Assembly: GCA_030770545.1 (NCBI GenBank)
Contig: JAUCMP010000028.1
Span: 13,907,501-13,971,500 of the forward strand
Direction: 5' to 3'
Length of the DNA stretch: 64,000 nt
From: Macropodus opercularis
Taxonomy: Eukaryota; Chordata; Actinopteri; Anabantiformes; Osphronemidae
The number at the start of each line of letters is the position of its first letter. Position 1 is the stretch's first letter. Shown piece by piece: positions 24,932 to 32,803 of the stretch. A model generated the notes under the pieces. The model had not been told where the DNA came from. It worked only from the letters and a program-made list of their open reading frames with translations, and did no database searches. Position numbers and translations under genes: made by a program.

Positions 24932-25529
24932 AACCCATGGACCGGGTGAACAAAATATAATCCAAACGGCTGGACATCCCTCTGGTGTTACGCCACGTGG
25001 GCCCCACCAGACCCGGCCTCACCATATGACCCCCATCGACCAAGCCGAGTGCCATGAGTGGAGCCAACCACCCACCACCACCCCCCGGGACCTCATTCCA
25101 GTCCCCCCCCAGTATAATAGTCCTATTTGTTGCACAGTGAGGAATCAAATCCTCGACCATTTTCAACCTCTCTGCCAGCACCTGTGACCCATACACCACC
25201 ATGACCCGAAAACTGGAACCACCATATTCTAAATCAGCCCCCATCACCCTGCCTTGTATCACGACAAAAGAGCGCTCAACTCGTACCCCTCTTCCAAACA
25301 ATATACCCACACCCGATGAGTGGACCCCCCCAACACTCCACACTGACCCCCCCACACCACCCCAATCCCTCCCAAATCGCTCCACATCCTGCCTATCCCG
25401 CAAATGAGTTTCCTGTAGAAAACACACAGATAATTTCTGACCCCTTATGAACTCAAACACAGCCGCTCGCTTTAAGTGATCTCGCAAACCTCTGACATTA
25501 AACGTACCCACTCTTATAAACTGCACCAT
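24894..25529 (-). pseudogene. LINE ORF2 endonuclease domain (APE-type), frameshifted at its end
   Basis: The likely ORF2 ATG is at 25,529 (MVQFIRVGTF), chosen because the endonuclease fold begins immediately after it. The frame stays open leftward to 25,628. Landmarks: GTFNVRGL (Asn), FLQETHL (catalytic Glu), GGDWNEVPG (Asp/Asn), SRLDYIL. The terminal SDH block lies in another frame. The break is at an eight-base homopolymer at 24,898-24,905. ORF2 starts 126 bp after the ORF1 stop. Confidence 0.85.
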
Positions 25530-25655
25530 GAGAACAAACAAGAACAAAAACAAACCAAAAAAACTAAAAACAAACAAAAAAAACACCTCCATCCACACCC
25601 GTACAGCCCCATATTGCAGCCAAAACACACAAAATCTTTGTCAGCATCATTAACA

Positions 25656-27071
25656 TCAGTGCCCATAATTATCTCCCTCCTCCATCTGCTCCGCCCATGA
25701 GAAAAAACCCCCAGGAGTCCCCTCCGGTTGCTGCTCTTGCCCCACACACCCCACTCCCTCCACAGTAGGGAGAGACAGCGAATCGGACGATAAGGCGACA
25801 TCCAGGCCAAAAGTCTCTAGGTCTGTAGGCCCCAATGTAGCTGAAAGGCTCAACGCTACTTCTCCCTCCACCGCTGGTAGAGCCTGCAGGACCTGGTCCA
25901 CCTCTTCTTGTCCCAGGACCCCCGTTTCACCCCCCCCTTTTACTCGATGGTCCTCCAACCCCTTTGTTTTCTTCAGCGATCTCCCCCCAACATCTTGCTC
26001 CACCTCCTCTCCATCTCCTTCAGCAGCGGCTCGACGACCCCTGCGCATCTTCTCCTTCCTAGGCCCCAGAGCTTGTTCACTCACAGGGAAACCACTCTTC
26101 ACTCCCAACGAAACAGCTGAGCCCCAACTTGCCCCTTGGTTGATACCATCCCAGCCCTGCAATCCAGACTCTTCAGCATCATCCAAAACACCCTCCTGTA
26201 TGCTCTCCCCCCCCAAAGCCATAGAACTCAGTGCAGGATCGTCTCCCGCTCGTGCAGGCCCCGGCATTGCCTGGCCATAAGTATCTTCAGCAACGTCCAT
26301 GTCCGCTCTGACTGCTCGGTTTACCACTTCCGCAAAAGTCCTTCTCCGTCCAGGGCAGTCCCTATACAAATGTCCGGGCTCCCCGCAACCATGACACAGT
26401 CTGTAAAAAGGGCAGGTGCTTGCATCGTGTCCCTCCTTTTCACAATAACGACAGCTCACACTGTTACAGCCGGCCTCCACGTGTCCATGCGCCCTGCAAC
26501 GCCTGCAGAAAGGAGGCTGCCTCGAATAAAAAAGGTAACCTCTATCTGCTCCCAATTGGAACACAGCAGGAGGGTGTCTCCAACCGCCAATACCTTCCTT
26601 GTCCTGTCGTAACAGCACCTGAAACTGTCTCCGACCAGTCCAAAAACCCAAAGGGTCCCTGATGTACTTTGCTGCTGACACAACTTCAGAAAACCTTCCC
26701 AAAAAGTCACTCAAAGCCTGGTCCGAAACGTAAGGATTAAACGTATGAACAGTGATGGTTCTGAAGTTAGGTTTATCCAAACTAACCGTTGAAAAAAAAG
26801 AAAGAGGGCATTCACCAGCTAATTTGGAACAGCTGGCCAACACAGCACGATGGATTTCAGCTGTGGTTAAAGTCACATCATAGGCCTTCACCTGCATGTT
26901 CCACTGCAAACAAAAAACATCTTCTACCTCTAAATTCAGTTGCTCCTTGATCACCCTGCGACAAAAAACATCTCTAGGCATGACCTCCCGTCCTTCACCA
27001 TTCCATTGAAATCTAATAGTGTGTCGTAGTCCAACCCTGGGCGAAGTTCCTCCATCACTTGAAGCCGCCAT
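25656..27071 (-). CDS. LINE ORF1 protein with three CCHC zinc knuckles
   Basis: ATG at 27,071 (MAASSDGG), 471 residues, uninterrupted. The frame is also open upstream into U2 sequence at 27,122. The N-terminal half resembles a folded RNA-binding/gag-like region. At about residues 185-240 there are three CX2CX4HX4C knuckles (CRRCRAHGHVEAGC, CRYCEKEGHDASTC, CHGCGEPGHLYRDC). The C-terminal third is acidic and low-complexity with a basic KEKMRRGRR patch. ORF1 proteins of this type bind element RNA and form the retrotransposition particle. This is the only intact frame of the element. Confidence 0.85.
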   Translation of the reverse strand: MAASSDGGTSPRVGLRHTIRFQWNGEGREVMPRDVFCRRVIKEQLNLEVEDVFCLQWNMQVKAYDVTLTTAEIHRAVLASCSKLAGECPLSFFSTVSLDKPNFRTITVHTFNPYVSDQALSDFLGRFSEVVSAAKYIRDPLGFWTGRRQFQVLLRQDKEGIGGWRHPPAVFQLGADRGYLFYSRQPPFCRRCRAHGHVEAGCNSVSCRYCEKEGHDASTCPFYRLCHGCGEPGHLYRDCPGRRRTFAEVVNRAVRADMDVAEDTYGQAMPGPARAGDDPALSSMALGGESIQEGVLDDAEESGLQGWDGINQGASWGSAVSLGVKSGFPVSEQALGPRKEKMRRGRRAAAEGDGEEVEQDVGGRSLKKTKGLEDHRVKGGGETGVLGQEEVDQVLQALPAVEGEVALSLSATLGPTDLETFGLDVALSSDSLSLPTVEGVGCVGQEQQPEGTPGGFFSWAEQMEEGDNYGH

Positions 27072-27100
27072 GGTAAAGAAAACTCTCAAATCCCCAAAAT

Positions 27101-27138
27101 TACTCCACTTGATCTTAGCCAAAAGGCCGAGAAGCGAT
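27101..27138 (-). pseudogene. U2 snRNA 5' part (nt 1-38), separated by a LINE
   Basis: Unit 0. Matches U2 nt 1-38 except U34 to G (position 27,105), inside GUAGUA. The complete U2 promoter lies to its right and is intact, so transcription from it would enter the LINE in sense direction. Confidence 0.93.
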
Positions 27139-27543
27139 GACCTGCATGCTCGTGATGCCAGAGGCCGCCTCTTTTGGGCGCCCCTCGCTGGTCGCGGTGC
27201 AGTGTGTTGAACTGGCAGCGAGAAAGCGCCGTCTGCTTAGCACCGCCCACAGCCGTGCTCTCCTTGCACGCCCCCAGATCTTCCACATGACGATCCACTG
27301 CAGGCCTGCTGAGCGTCGGGGCCTGTGCAGACGCGCGTACATGAAGTTACACCCACACATGGCAACGCATGCGTTTCAAAGCATCGAACCACAAACACAC
27401 TCACGCATATAAAGTGCGCGTAATGACACAGGCAGGACACTCTGTAGCTCTGCGTTCACAAAACGCGAGGCCGCGAGAAAGACTTGGGAGGGGTCGACTC
27501 TCGACGCCGGCGTATTTCTCTGTTACTTTCACAAAACTCTGGC

Positions 27544-27664
27544 GGCTCTGCCGAGGGGCAAAGCCCAGCAAAAATTGACTCAACCCGTTTGAGTTCCTCT
27601 CCACGGAAATCTTTAGTAAAAGGCGAAAGACTTGTGCGTTATGAAGAGAAACCGGAGCGAAGAT
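27544..27664 (-). ncRNA. U5 snRNA (unit 1)
   Basis: U5 aligns exon ends in the spliceosome through its loop 1. The minus strand has the invariant loop region CGCCUUUUACUAAAGAUUU, the facing internal-loop and stem strand (UUUCUCUUC with GAGAGGAAC), an Sm site AAUUUUUGC, and a 3' hairpin of nine pairs (GGCUUUGCC with GGCAGAGCC, loop CCUC). The 5' end is set at 27,664 (AUCUUCGCUCCGG) because this puts the PSE at the same distance as in U1 and U2; the end is uncertain by about 4 nt. Length of about 121 nt compares with about 116 in human. Downstream is a good 3' box. It is the third gene transcribed in the U2-U1-U5 order. The sequence equals the array consensus. Confidence 0.93.
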
Positions 27665-27836
27665 GGCCCGGGCCTCAAAGCGAAGCAGAGGCCCCTCGTC
27701 TTCCCAGCCACAGCCGTCACGGAAGGCCCAGCTATTGCCGCTTGCTAGGCCCCTCCCCTTGCCCGGAGCCATGCGCCCGATAGGCTCTGTGCAATCAGAG
27801 TGGCTCACGACTAGGCTTTTGTCTTTGACAGCTGAC

Positions 27837-27999
27837 GAGGGAAGAGCGCGAACGCAGACCCCCACTACCACAAATTATGCAGTCGAGATTCCCGCATTTG
27901 GGGAATTCGCAGGGGTCAGACAGCCGCTGTGCAATGGCTGAGCCTCGCCCTGGGTGAACCACCTTCTTGATCATGGTATCTCCCCTGCCAGGTAAGTAT
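27837..27999 (-). ncRNA. U1 snRNA (unit 1, divergent edge copy)
   Basis: U1 pairs with the 5' splice site. Visible parts: AUACUUACCUG at the 5' end, stem-loop 1 with the U1-70K loop GAUCAAGAAG, stem-loop 2 with the U1A-binding AUUGCAC, the Sm site AAUUUGUGG, and stem-loop 4 with a UUCG tetraloop. Differences from the array consensus: one change in the 3' stem, cagtcc to cagacc, Sm context GUGG instead of GUGA, and loop 2 ACC to AGC (shared with unit 2). Probably functional in outline, but the most divergent full U1. Confidence 0.95.
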
Positions 28000-28308
28000 G
28001 ACTTGCGCCGCTCGCACTCAGGGAGCTCTCTCCGGGACTAACCACGCTCACTGACGGTGCTGACAGTGGGAAGAAGGCAGCTTTGCTGAGCCTACCGGTC
28101 TGCACCAGTTGTACTTTTCAGTAAAGGCTGGCGAACGTTAGTCGCTGTTCTCTCTCTGTCTTGTTGTTTTCTCTCAAAGGGGAGCAGACTTGTCCCATCA
28201 TGCATTGCTGCCTTTTTCCACAGGAAACCCCATAGGCTGGACAGAAGGTGAGCCCGACAGAGCTGAGCGCAGCGCATTGACAATGGCTTGGCGTTGAACA
28301 CAGAGTGT

Positions 28309-28498
28309 GGGGGTGCATCGTTCCCAGAAGCGCTGCAATACCAGGTCGATGCGTGGAGTGGACGAAGCAAGCCCCTGTTCCACCTCCCTGCTCCAAAAAG
28401 CAATTTAATATATGGTCCCCGGGTAGGGGACGTATCAGATATTAAGCTGATAAGAACAGATACTACACTTGATCTTAGCCAATAGGCCGAGAAGCGAT
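28309..28498 (-). ncRNA. U2 snRNA (unit 1, divergent edge copy)
   Basis: Full-length U2 with GUAGUA intact and four substitutions against the array consensus: one in the 5' stem I loop (GGCCUAUUGG for GGCCUUUUGG), one in the stem-loop IIa loop, one in stem III and one near the 3' end. No other U2 in the array has more than two. Possibly a decaying or expression-shifted copy. Confidence 0.94.
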
Positions 28499-28869
28499 GA
28501 CCTGCATGCTTGTGATGCCAGAGGCCGCCTCTTTTGGGCGCCCCTCGCTGGTCGCGGTGCAGTGTGTTGAACTGGCAGCGAGAAAGCGCCGTCTGCTTAG
28601 CACCGCCCACAGCCGTGCTCTCCTTGCACGCCCCCAGATCTTCCACATGACGATCCGCTGCAGGCCCGCTGAGCGTCGGGACCTGTGCAGACGCGCGTAC
28701 ATGAAGTTACACCCACACATGGCAACGCATGCGTTTCAAAGCATCGAACCACAAACACACTCACGCATATAAAGTGACACAGGCAGGACACCCTGCAGCT
28801 CTGCGTGCACAAAACGCGAGGCCACGAGAAAGACTTGGGAGGGGTCGTCTCTCGACGCCGGCATATTTC

Positions 28870-28888
28870 TCTGTTACTTTCACAAAAC
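28870..28888 (-). terminator. U5 3' box (representative, unit 2)
   Basis: Minus-strand GTTTTGTGAAAGTAACAGA starts 7 nt past the U5 3' end. It fits the snRNA 3' box form GTTT-N-AAA-R-NN-AGA, which directs Integrator-dependent 3' processing. It is conserved in the other units. U1 has a weaker candidate (GTCAAAGACAAAA, 29,168-29,180) and U2 only a vague one. Confidence 0.75.
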
Positions 28889-28894
28889 TCTGGC

Positions 28895-29015
28895 GGCTCT
28901 GCCGAGGGGCAAAGCCCAGCAAAAATTGACTCAACCCGTTTGAGTTCCTCTCCACGGAAATCTTTAGTAAAAGGCGAAAGACTTGTGCGTTATGAAGAGA
29001 AACCGGAGCGAAGAT
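28895..29015 (-). ncRNA. U5 snRNA (unit 2)
   Basis: Equals the array consensus. Used here as the reference for promoter offsets. Confidence 0.93.
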
Positions 29016-29057
29016 GGCCCGGGCCTCAAAGCGAAGCAGCGGCCCCTCGGCTTCCCA

Positions 29058-29076
29058 GCCACAGCCGTCACGGAAG
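29058..29076 (-). promoter_or_regulatory. PSE-like element of U5 (representative, unit 2)
   Basis: Spans -61 to -43 from the U5 5' end. The core CCGTGACGG has CCG at -58 to -56, the same place as in U1 and within 1 nt of U2. A PSE recruits SNAPc for Pol II snRNA transcription. Identified by alignment of the three genes of the unit. Confidence 0.65.
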
Positions 29077-29187
29077 GCCCAGCTATTGCCGCTTGCTAGG
29101 CCCCTCCCCTTGCCCGGAGCCATGCACCCGATAGGCTCTGTGCAATCAGAGTGGCTCACGACTAGGCTTTTGTCTTTGACATCTGAC

Positions 29188-29350
29188 GAGGGGAGAGCGC
29201 GAACGCAGTCCCCCACTACCGCAAATTATGCAGTCGAGATTCCCGCATTTGGGGAATTCGCAGGGGTCAGACAGCCGCTGTGCAATGGCTGAGCCTCGCC
29301 CTGGGTGAACCACCTTCTTGATCATGGTATCTCCCCTGCCAGGTAAGTAT
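29188..29350 (-). ncRNA. U1 snRNA (unit 2, Sm-site variant)
   Basis: Full length, but the Sm site reads AAUUUGCGG (U to C in the uridine-containing core). It also has the loop 2 change AGC shared with unit 1. All other parts are intact. Sm ring assembly may be impaired. Confidence 0.94.
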
Positions 29351-29392
29351 GACGTGCTCCGCTCGCACTCAGGGAGCTCTCTCCGGGACTAA

Positions 29393-29411
29393 CCACGCTC
29401 ACTGACGGTGC
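29393..29411 (-). promoter_or_regulatory. PSE-like element of U1 (representative, unit 2)
   Basis: GCACCGTCAGTGAGCGTGG at -61 to -43. It starts with the same GCACCG as the U2 element. Present in every unit; units 15 and 18 carry one T to C change in it. Confidence 0.75.
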
Positions 29412-29543
29412 TGACAGTGGGAAGAAGGCAGCTTTGCGGAGCCTACCGGTCTGCACCAGTTGTACTTTTCAGTAAAGGCTGGCGAACGTTAGTCGCTGTT
29501 CTTTCTCTGTCTTGTTGTTTTCTCCCAAAGGGGAGCAAACTTG

Positions 29544-29559
29544 TCCCATCATGCATTGC
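29544..29559. promoter_or_regulatory. ZNF143/Staf-like distal element of U1 (representative, unit 2)
   Basis: TCCCATCATGCATTGC at -194 to -209 of U1. It fits the Staf/ZNF143 core (CCCA-KM-ATGC-MWYGC), and its distance is typical for a vertebrate snRNA distal sequence element. Conserved in all units. No perfect octamer was found. Confidence 0.8.
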
Positions 29560-29654
29560 TGCCTTTTCCCACAGGAAATCCCATAGGCTGGACAGAAGGT
29601 GAGCCCGACAGAGCGGAGCGCAATGACAATGGCTTGGCGTTGAACACAGAGTGT

Positions 29655-29844
29655 GGGGGTGCACCGTTCCCAGAAGCGCTGCAATACCAGGTCGATGCGT
29701 GGAGTGGACGGAGCAAGCCCCTGTTCCACCTCCCTGCTCCAAAAAGCAATTTAATATATGGTCCCCGGGTAGGGGACGTATCAGATATTAAACTGATAAG
29801 AACAGATACTACACTTGATCTTAGCCAAAAGGCCGAGAAGCGAT
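29655..29844 (-). ncRNA. U2 snRNA (unit 2)
   Basis: U2 pairs with the intron branch point. Minus-strand landmarks: 5' AUCGCUUCUCGGCC, stem I loop, GUAGUA at nt 33-38, stem-loop IIa (AUCAG with CUGAU), stem-loop IIb (GUCCCC, loop UAC, GGGGAC by pairing), Sm region GCUUUUUGG, stem III, and the U2A'/U2B''-binding loop with UAUUGCAG. Length 190 nt, as in other vertebrates. It is the first gene of the unit in the direction of transcription; U1 follows 304 bp downstream. Equals the array consensus. The Sm site begins with C instead of the usual A in all copies. Confidence 0.97.
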
Positions 29845-29887
29845 GACCTGCATGCTCGTGATGCCAGAGGCCGCCTCTTTTGGGCGC

Positions 29888-29906
29888 CCCTCGCTGGTCG
29901 CGGTGC
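29888..29906 (-). promoter_or_regulatory. PSE-like element of U2 (representative, unit 2)
   Basis: GCACCGCGACCAGCGAGGG at -62 to -44, aligned with the U1 and U5 elements. Further upstream lies a GC box (29,949-29,954, -105 to -110). Confidence 0.75.
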
Positions 29907-29948
29907 AGTGTGTTGAACTGGCAGCGAGAAAGCGCCGTCTGCTTAGCA

Positions 29949-29954
29949 CCGCCC
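29949..29954 (-). promoter_or_regulatory. GC box (Sp1-type) upstream of U2 (representative, unit 2)
   Basis: GGGCGG on the minus strand at -110 to -105 of U2, inside CTGTGGGCGGTGC. Conserved through the array. Confidence 0.55.
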
Positions 29955-30047
29955 ACAGCCGTGCTCTCCTTGCACGCCCCCAGATCTTCCACATGACGAT
30001 CCACTGCAGGCCCGCTGAGCGTCAGGGCCTGTGCTGACGCGCGTACA

Positions 30048-30055
30048 TGACGTTA
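30048..30055. promoter_or_regulatory. CRE-like site upstream of U2 (representative, unit 2)
   Basis: TGACGTTA at -204 to -211 of U2, seven of eight bases of a CRE. The two leftmost spacers have TGAAGTTA at this place, so the half-site TGACG arose by one A to C change before amplification. Functional role is inferred. Confidence 0.4.
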
Positions 30056-30110
30056 CACCCACACATGGCAACGCATGCGTTTCAAAGCATCGAACCACAA
30101 ACACACTCAC

Positions 30111-30240
30111 ACAGATAGGCTTGTATGCCTATCTGTTTTAATATTGTTTATTATTGGTGTTATTGTCTGTGAAGCGCCTTGGACAACTCTGTGTTGGGAT
30201 GTGGCGCTCTATAAATAAAGTTTGATTGATTGATTGATTG
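30111..30240 (+). mobile_element. LINE (L2-like) 3' tail, 130 bp, first of 23 amplified copies
   Basis: 5'-truncated LINE tail: the body ends GTGGCGCTCTATAAATAAAG followed by GATT repeats. It is flanked by an 8-bp duplication ACACTCAC (30,103-30,110 and 30,241-30,248). The empty site with a single ACACTCAC is present in the two leftmost spacers. The 5' end is a perfect 10-bp inverted repeat, ACAGATAGGC-TTGTAT-GCCTATCTGT. In the simple spacers copies start 267 bp right of each U2 5' end (units 2-11, 19). Tail length varies: it is 8 bp shorter in the spacers after units 9 and 11. The sequence resembles the 3' end of the L2-type LINE at 19.1 kb. Confidence 0.9.
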
Positions 30241-30378
30241 ACACTCACGCATATAAAGTGACACAGGCAGGACACTCTGCAGCTCTGCGTGCACAAAACG
30301 CGAGGCCACGAGAAAGACTTGGGAGGGGTCGTCTCTCGACGCCGGTGTATTTCTCTGTTACTTTCACAAAACTCTGGC

Positions 30379-30499
30379 GGCTCTGCCGAGGGGCAAAGCC
30401 CAGCAAAAATTGACTCAACCCGTTTGAGTTCCTCTCCACGGAAATCTTTAGTAAAAGGCGAAAGACTTGTGCGTTATGAAGAGAAACCGGAGCGAAGAT
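30379..30499 (-). ncRNA. U5 snRNA (unit 3)
   Basis: Array consensus. Confidence 0.93.
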
Positions 30500-30670
30500 G
30501 GCCCTGGCCTCAAAGCGAAGCAGAGGCGCCTCGTCTTCCCAGCCACAGCCGTCACGGAGGCCCAGCTATCGCCGCTTGCTAGGCCCCTCCCCTTGCCCGG
30601 AGCCATGCGCCCGATAGGCTCTGTGCAATCACAGTGGCTCACGACTAGGCTTTTGTCTTTGACAGCTGAC

Positions 30671-30827
30671 GAGGGGAGAGCGCAGTCCCCCACTATCACA
30701 AATTATGCAGTCGAGATTCCCGCATTTGGGGAATTCGCAGGGGTCAGACAGCCGGTGTGCAATGGCTGAGCCTCGCCCTGGGTGAACCACCTTCTTGATC
30801 ATGGTATCTCCCCTGCCAGGTAAGTAT
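30671..30827 (-). ncRNA. U1 snRNA (unit 3), stem-loop 4 loop deleted
   Basis: A 6-bp deletion removes the UUCG tetraloop and closing pair of stem-loop 4, giving 157 nt. The 5' end, stem-loops 1-2 and Sm site are consensus. Stem-loop 4 contacts SF3A1 of U2 snRNP, so the product may be impaired. The same deletion is in unit 5. Confidence 0.93.
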
Positions 30828-31130
30828 GACTTGCTCCGCTCGCACTCAGGGAGCTCTCTCCGGGACTAACCACGCTCACTGACGGTGCTGACAGTGGGAA
30901 GAAGGCAGCTTTGCGGAGCCTACCGGTCTGCACCAGTTGTACTTTTCAGTAAAGGCTGGCGAACGTTAGTCGCTGTTCTTTCTCTGTCTTGTTGTTTTCT
31001 CCCAAAGGGGAGCAAACTTTCCCATCATGCATTGCTGCCTTTTCCCACAGGAAATCCCATAGGCTGGACAGAAGGTGAGCCCGACAGAGCGGAGCGCAAT
31101 GACAATGGCTTGGCGTTGAACACAGAGTGT

Positions 31131-31320
31131 GGGGGTGCACCGTTCCCAGAAGCGCTGCAATACCAGGTCGATGCGTGGAGTGGACGGAGCAAGCCCCTGT
31201 TCCACCTCCCTGCTCCAAAAAGCAATTTAATATATGGTCCCCGGGTAGGGGACGTATCAGATATTAAACTGATAAGAACAGATACTACACTTGATCTTAG
31301 CCAAAAGGCCGAGAAGCGAT
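31131..31320 (-). ncRNA. U2 snRNA (unit 3)
   Basis: Array consensus. The promoter carries CTTGC for CTCGC at about -50, shared with unit 5. Confidence 0.96.
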
Positions 31321-31854
31321 GACCTGCATGCTCGTGATGCCAGAGGCCGCCTCTTTTGGGCGCCCCTTGCTGGTCGCGGTGCAGTGTGTTGAACTGGCAG
31401 CGAGAAAGCGCCGTCTGCTTAGCACCGCCCACAGCCGTGCTCTCCTTGCACGCCCCCAGATCTTCCACATGACGATCCACTGCAGGCCCGCTGAGCGTCA
31501 GGGCCTGTGCTGACGCGCGTACATGACGTTACACCCACACATGGCAACGCATGCGTTTCAAAGCATCGAACCACAAACACACTCACACAGATAGGCTTGT
31601 ATGCCTATCTGTTTTAATATTGTTTATTATTGGTGTTATTGTCTGTGAAGCGCCTTGGACAACTCTGTGTTGGGATGTGGCGCTCTATAAATAAAGTTTG
31701 ATTGATTGATTGATTGACACTCACGCATATAAAGTGACACAGGCAGGACACTCTGCAGCTCTGCGTGCACAAAACGCGAGGCCACGAGAAAGACTTGGGA
31801 GGGGTCGTCTCTCGACGCCGGTGTATTTCTCTGTTACTTTCACAAAACTCTGGC

Positions 31855-31975
31855 GGCTCTGCCGAGGGGCAAAGCCCAGCAAAAATTGACTCAACCCGTT
31901 TGAGTTCCTCTCCACGGAAATCTTTAGTAAAAGGCGAAAGACTTGTGCGTTATGAAGAGAAACCGGAGCGAAGAT
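31855..31975 (-). ncRNA. U5 snRNA (unit 4)
   Basis: Array consensus. Confidence 0.93.
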
Positions 31976-32146
31976 GGCCCGGGCCTCAAAGCGAAGCAGA
32001 GGCGCCTCGTCTTCCCAGCCACAGCCGTCACGGAGGCCCAGCTATCGCCGCTTGCTAGGCCCCTCCCCTTGCCCGGAGCCATGCGCCCGATAGGCTCTGT
32101 GCAATCACAGTGGCTCACGACTAGGCTTTTGTCTTTGACAGCTGAC

Positions 32147-32309
32147 GAGGGGAGAGCGCGAACGCAGTCCCCCACTATCACAAATTATGCAGTCGAGATT
32201 CCCGCATTTGGGGAATTCGCAGGGGTCAGACAGCCGGTGTGCAATGGCTGAGCCTCGCCCTGGGTGAACCACCTTCTTGATCATGGTATCTCCCCTGCCA
32301 GGTAAGTAT
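32147..32309 (-). ncRNA. U1 snRNA (unit 4)
   Basis: The first copy identical to the array consensus: UUCG tetraloop present, Sm site AAUUUGUGA, loop 2 AUUGCACACC. Confidence 0.97.
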
Positions 32310-32613
32310 GACTTGCTCCGCTCGCACTCAGGGAGCTCTCTCCGGGACTAACCACGCTCACTGACGGTGCTGACAGTGGGAAGAAGGCAGCTTTGCGGAG
32401 CCTACCGGTCTGCACCAGTTGTACTTTTCAGTAAAGGCTGGCGAACGTTAGTCGCTGTTCTTTCTCTGTCTTGTTGTTTTCTCCCAAAGGGGAGCAAACT
32501 TGTCCCATCATGCATTGCTGCCTTTTCCCACAGGAAATCCCATAGGCTGGACAGAAGGTGAGCCCGACAGAGCGGAGCGCAATGACAATGGCTTGGCGTT
32601 GAACACAGAGTGT

Positions 32614-32803
32614 GGGGGTGCACCGTTCCCAGAAGCGCTGCAATACCAGGTCGATGCGTGGAGTGGACGGAGCAAGCCCCTGTTCCACCTCCCTGCTCCA
32701 AAAAGCAATTTAATATATGGTCCCCGGGTAGGGGACGTATCAGATATTAAACTGATAAGAACAGATACTACACTTGATCTTAGCCAAAAGGCCGAGAAGC
32801 GAT
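32614..32803 (-). ncRNA. U2 snRNA (unit 4)
   Basis: Array consensus. Confidence 0.97.

Larger units (their letters stand above)
21175..27100 (-). mobile_element. Tx1/Keno-like LINE inserted in a U2 snRNA gene
   Basis: The minus-strand element lies in the same direction as U2. In order it has: a short 5' end, ORF1 with three zinc knuckles (27,071-25,656), ORF2 endonuclease (25,529-24,894), reverse transcriptase (24,931-22,817), C-terminal pieces (22,766-22,194), a 3' UTR interrupted by a MITE-like element, and an A/AAC-rich 3' end at 21,175-21,198. The junctions leave U2 nt 1-38 and 38-190 with one shared base, so there is essentially no target-site duplication or deletion. From memory, Keno elements of the Tx1/L1 group in fish are specific for U2 snRNA genes; the motifs and the site fit this. 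ORF2 has frameshifts, so this copy is not autonomous. Confidence 0.88.

Noticed and set aside
22315..26662. Plus-strand frames of up to 158 codons across the U2-inserted LINE
   Set aside because: They are antisense shadows of the LINE ORF1 and ORF2.
27139..27543. U4, U6 or 5S gene hidden in the spacers
   Set aside because: I looked for their conserved strings (U6 ACAGAGA region, U4 5' stem-loop, 5S box C) in both spacer types and saw none.
28745..28775. TATA box (CATATAAAGTG) as promoter of a forward-strand gene in each spacer
   Set aside because: No forward-strand product follows; downstream is the 3' flank of U5 on the other strand.
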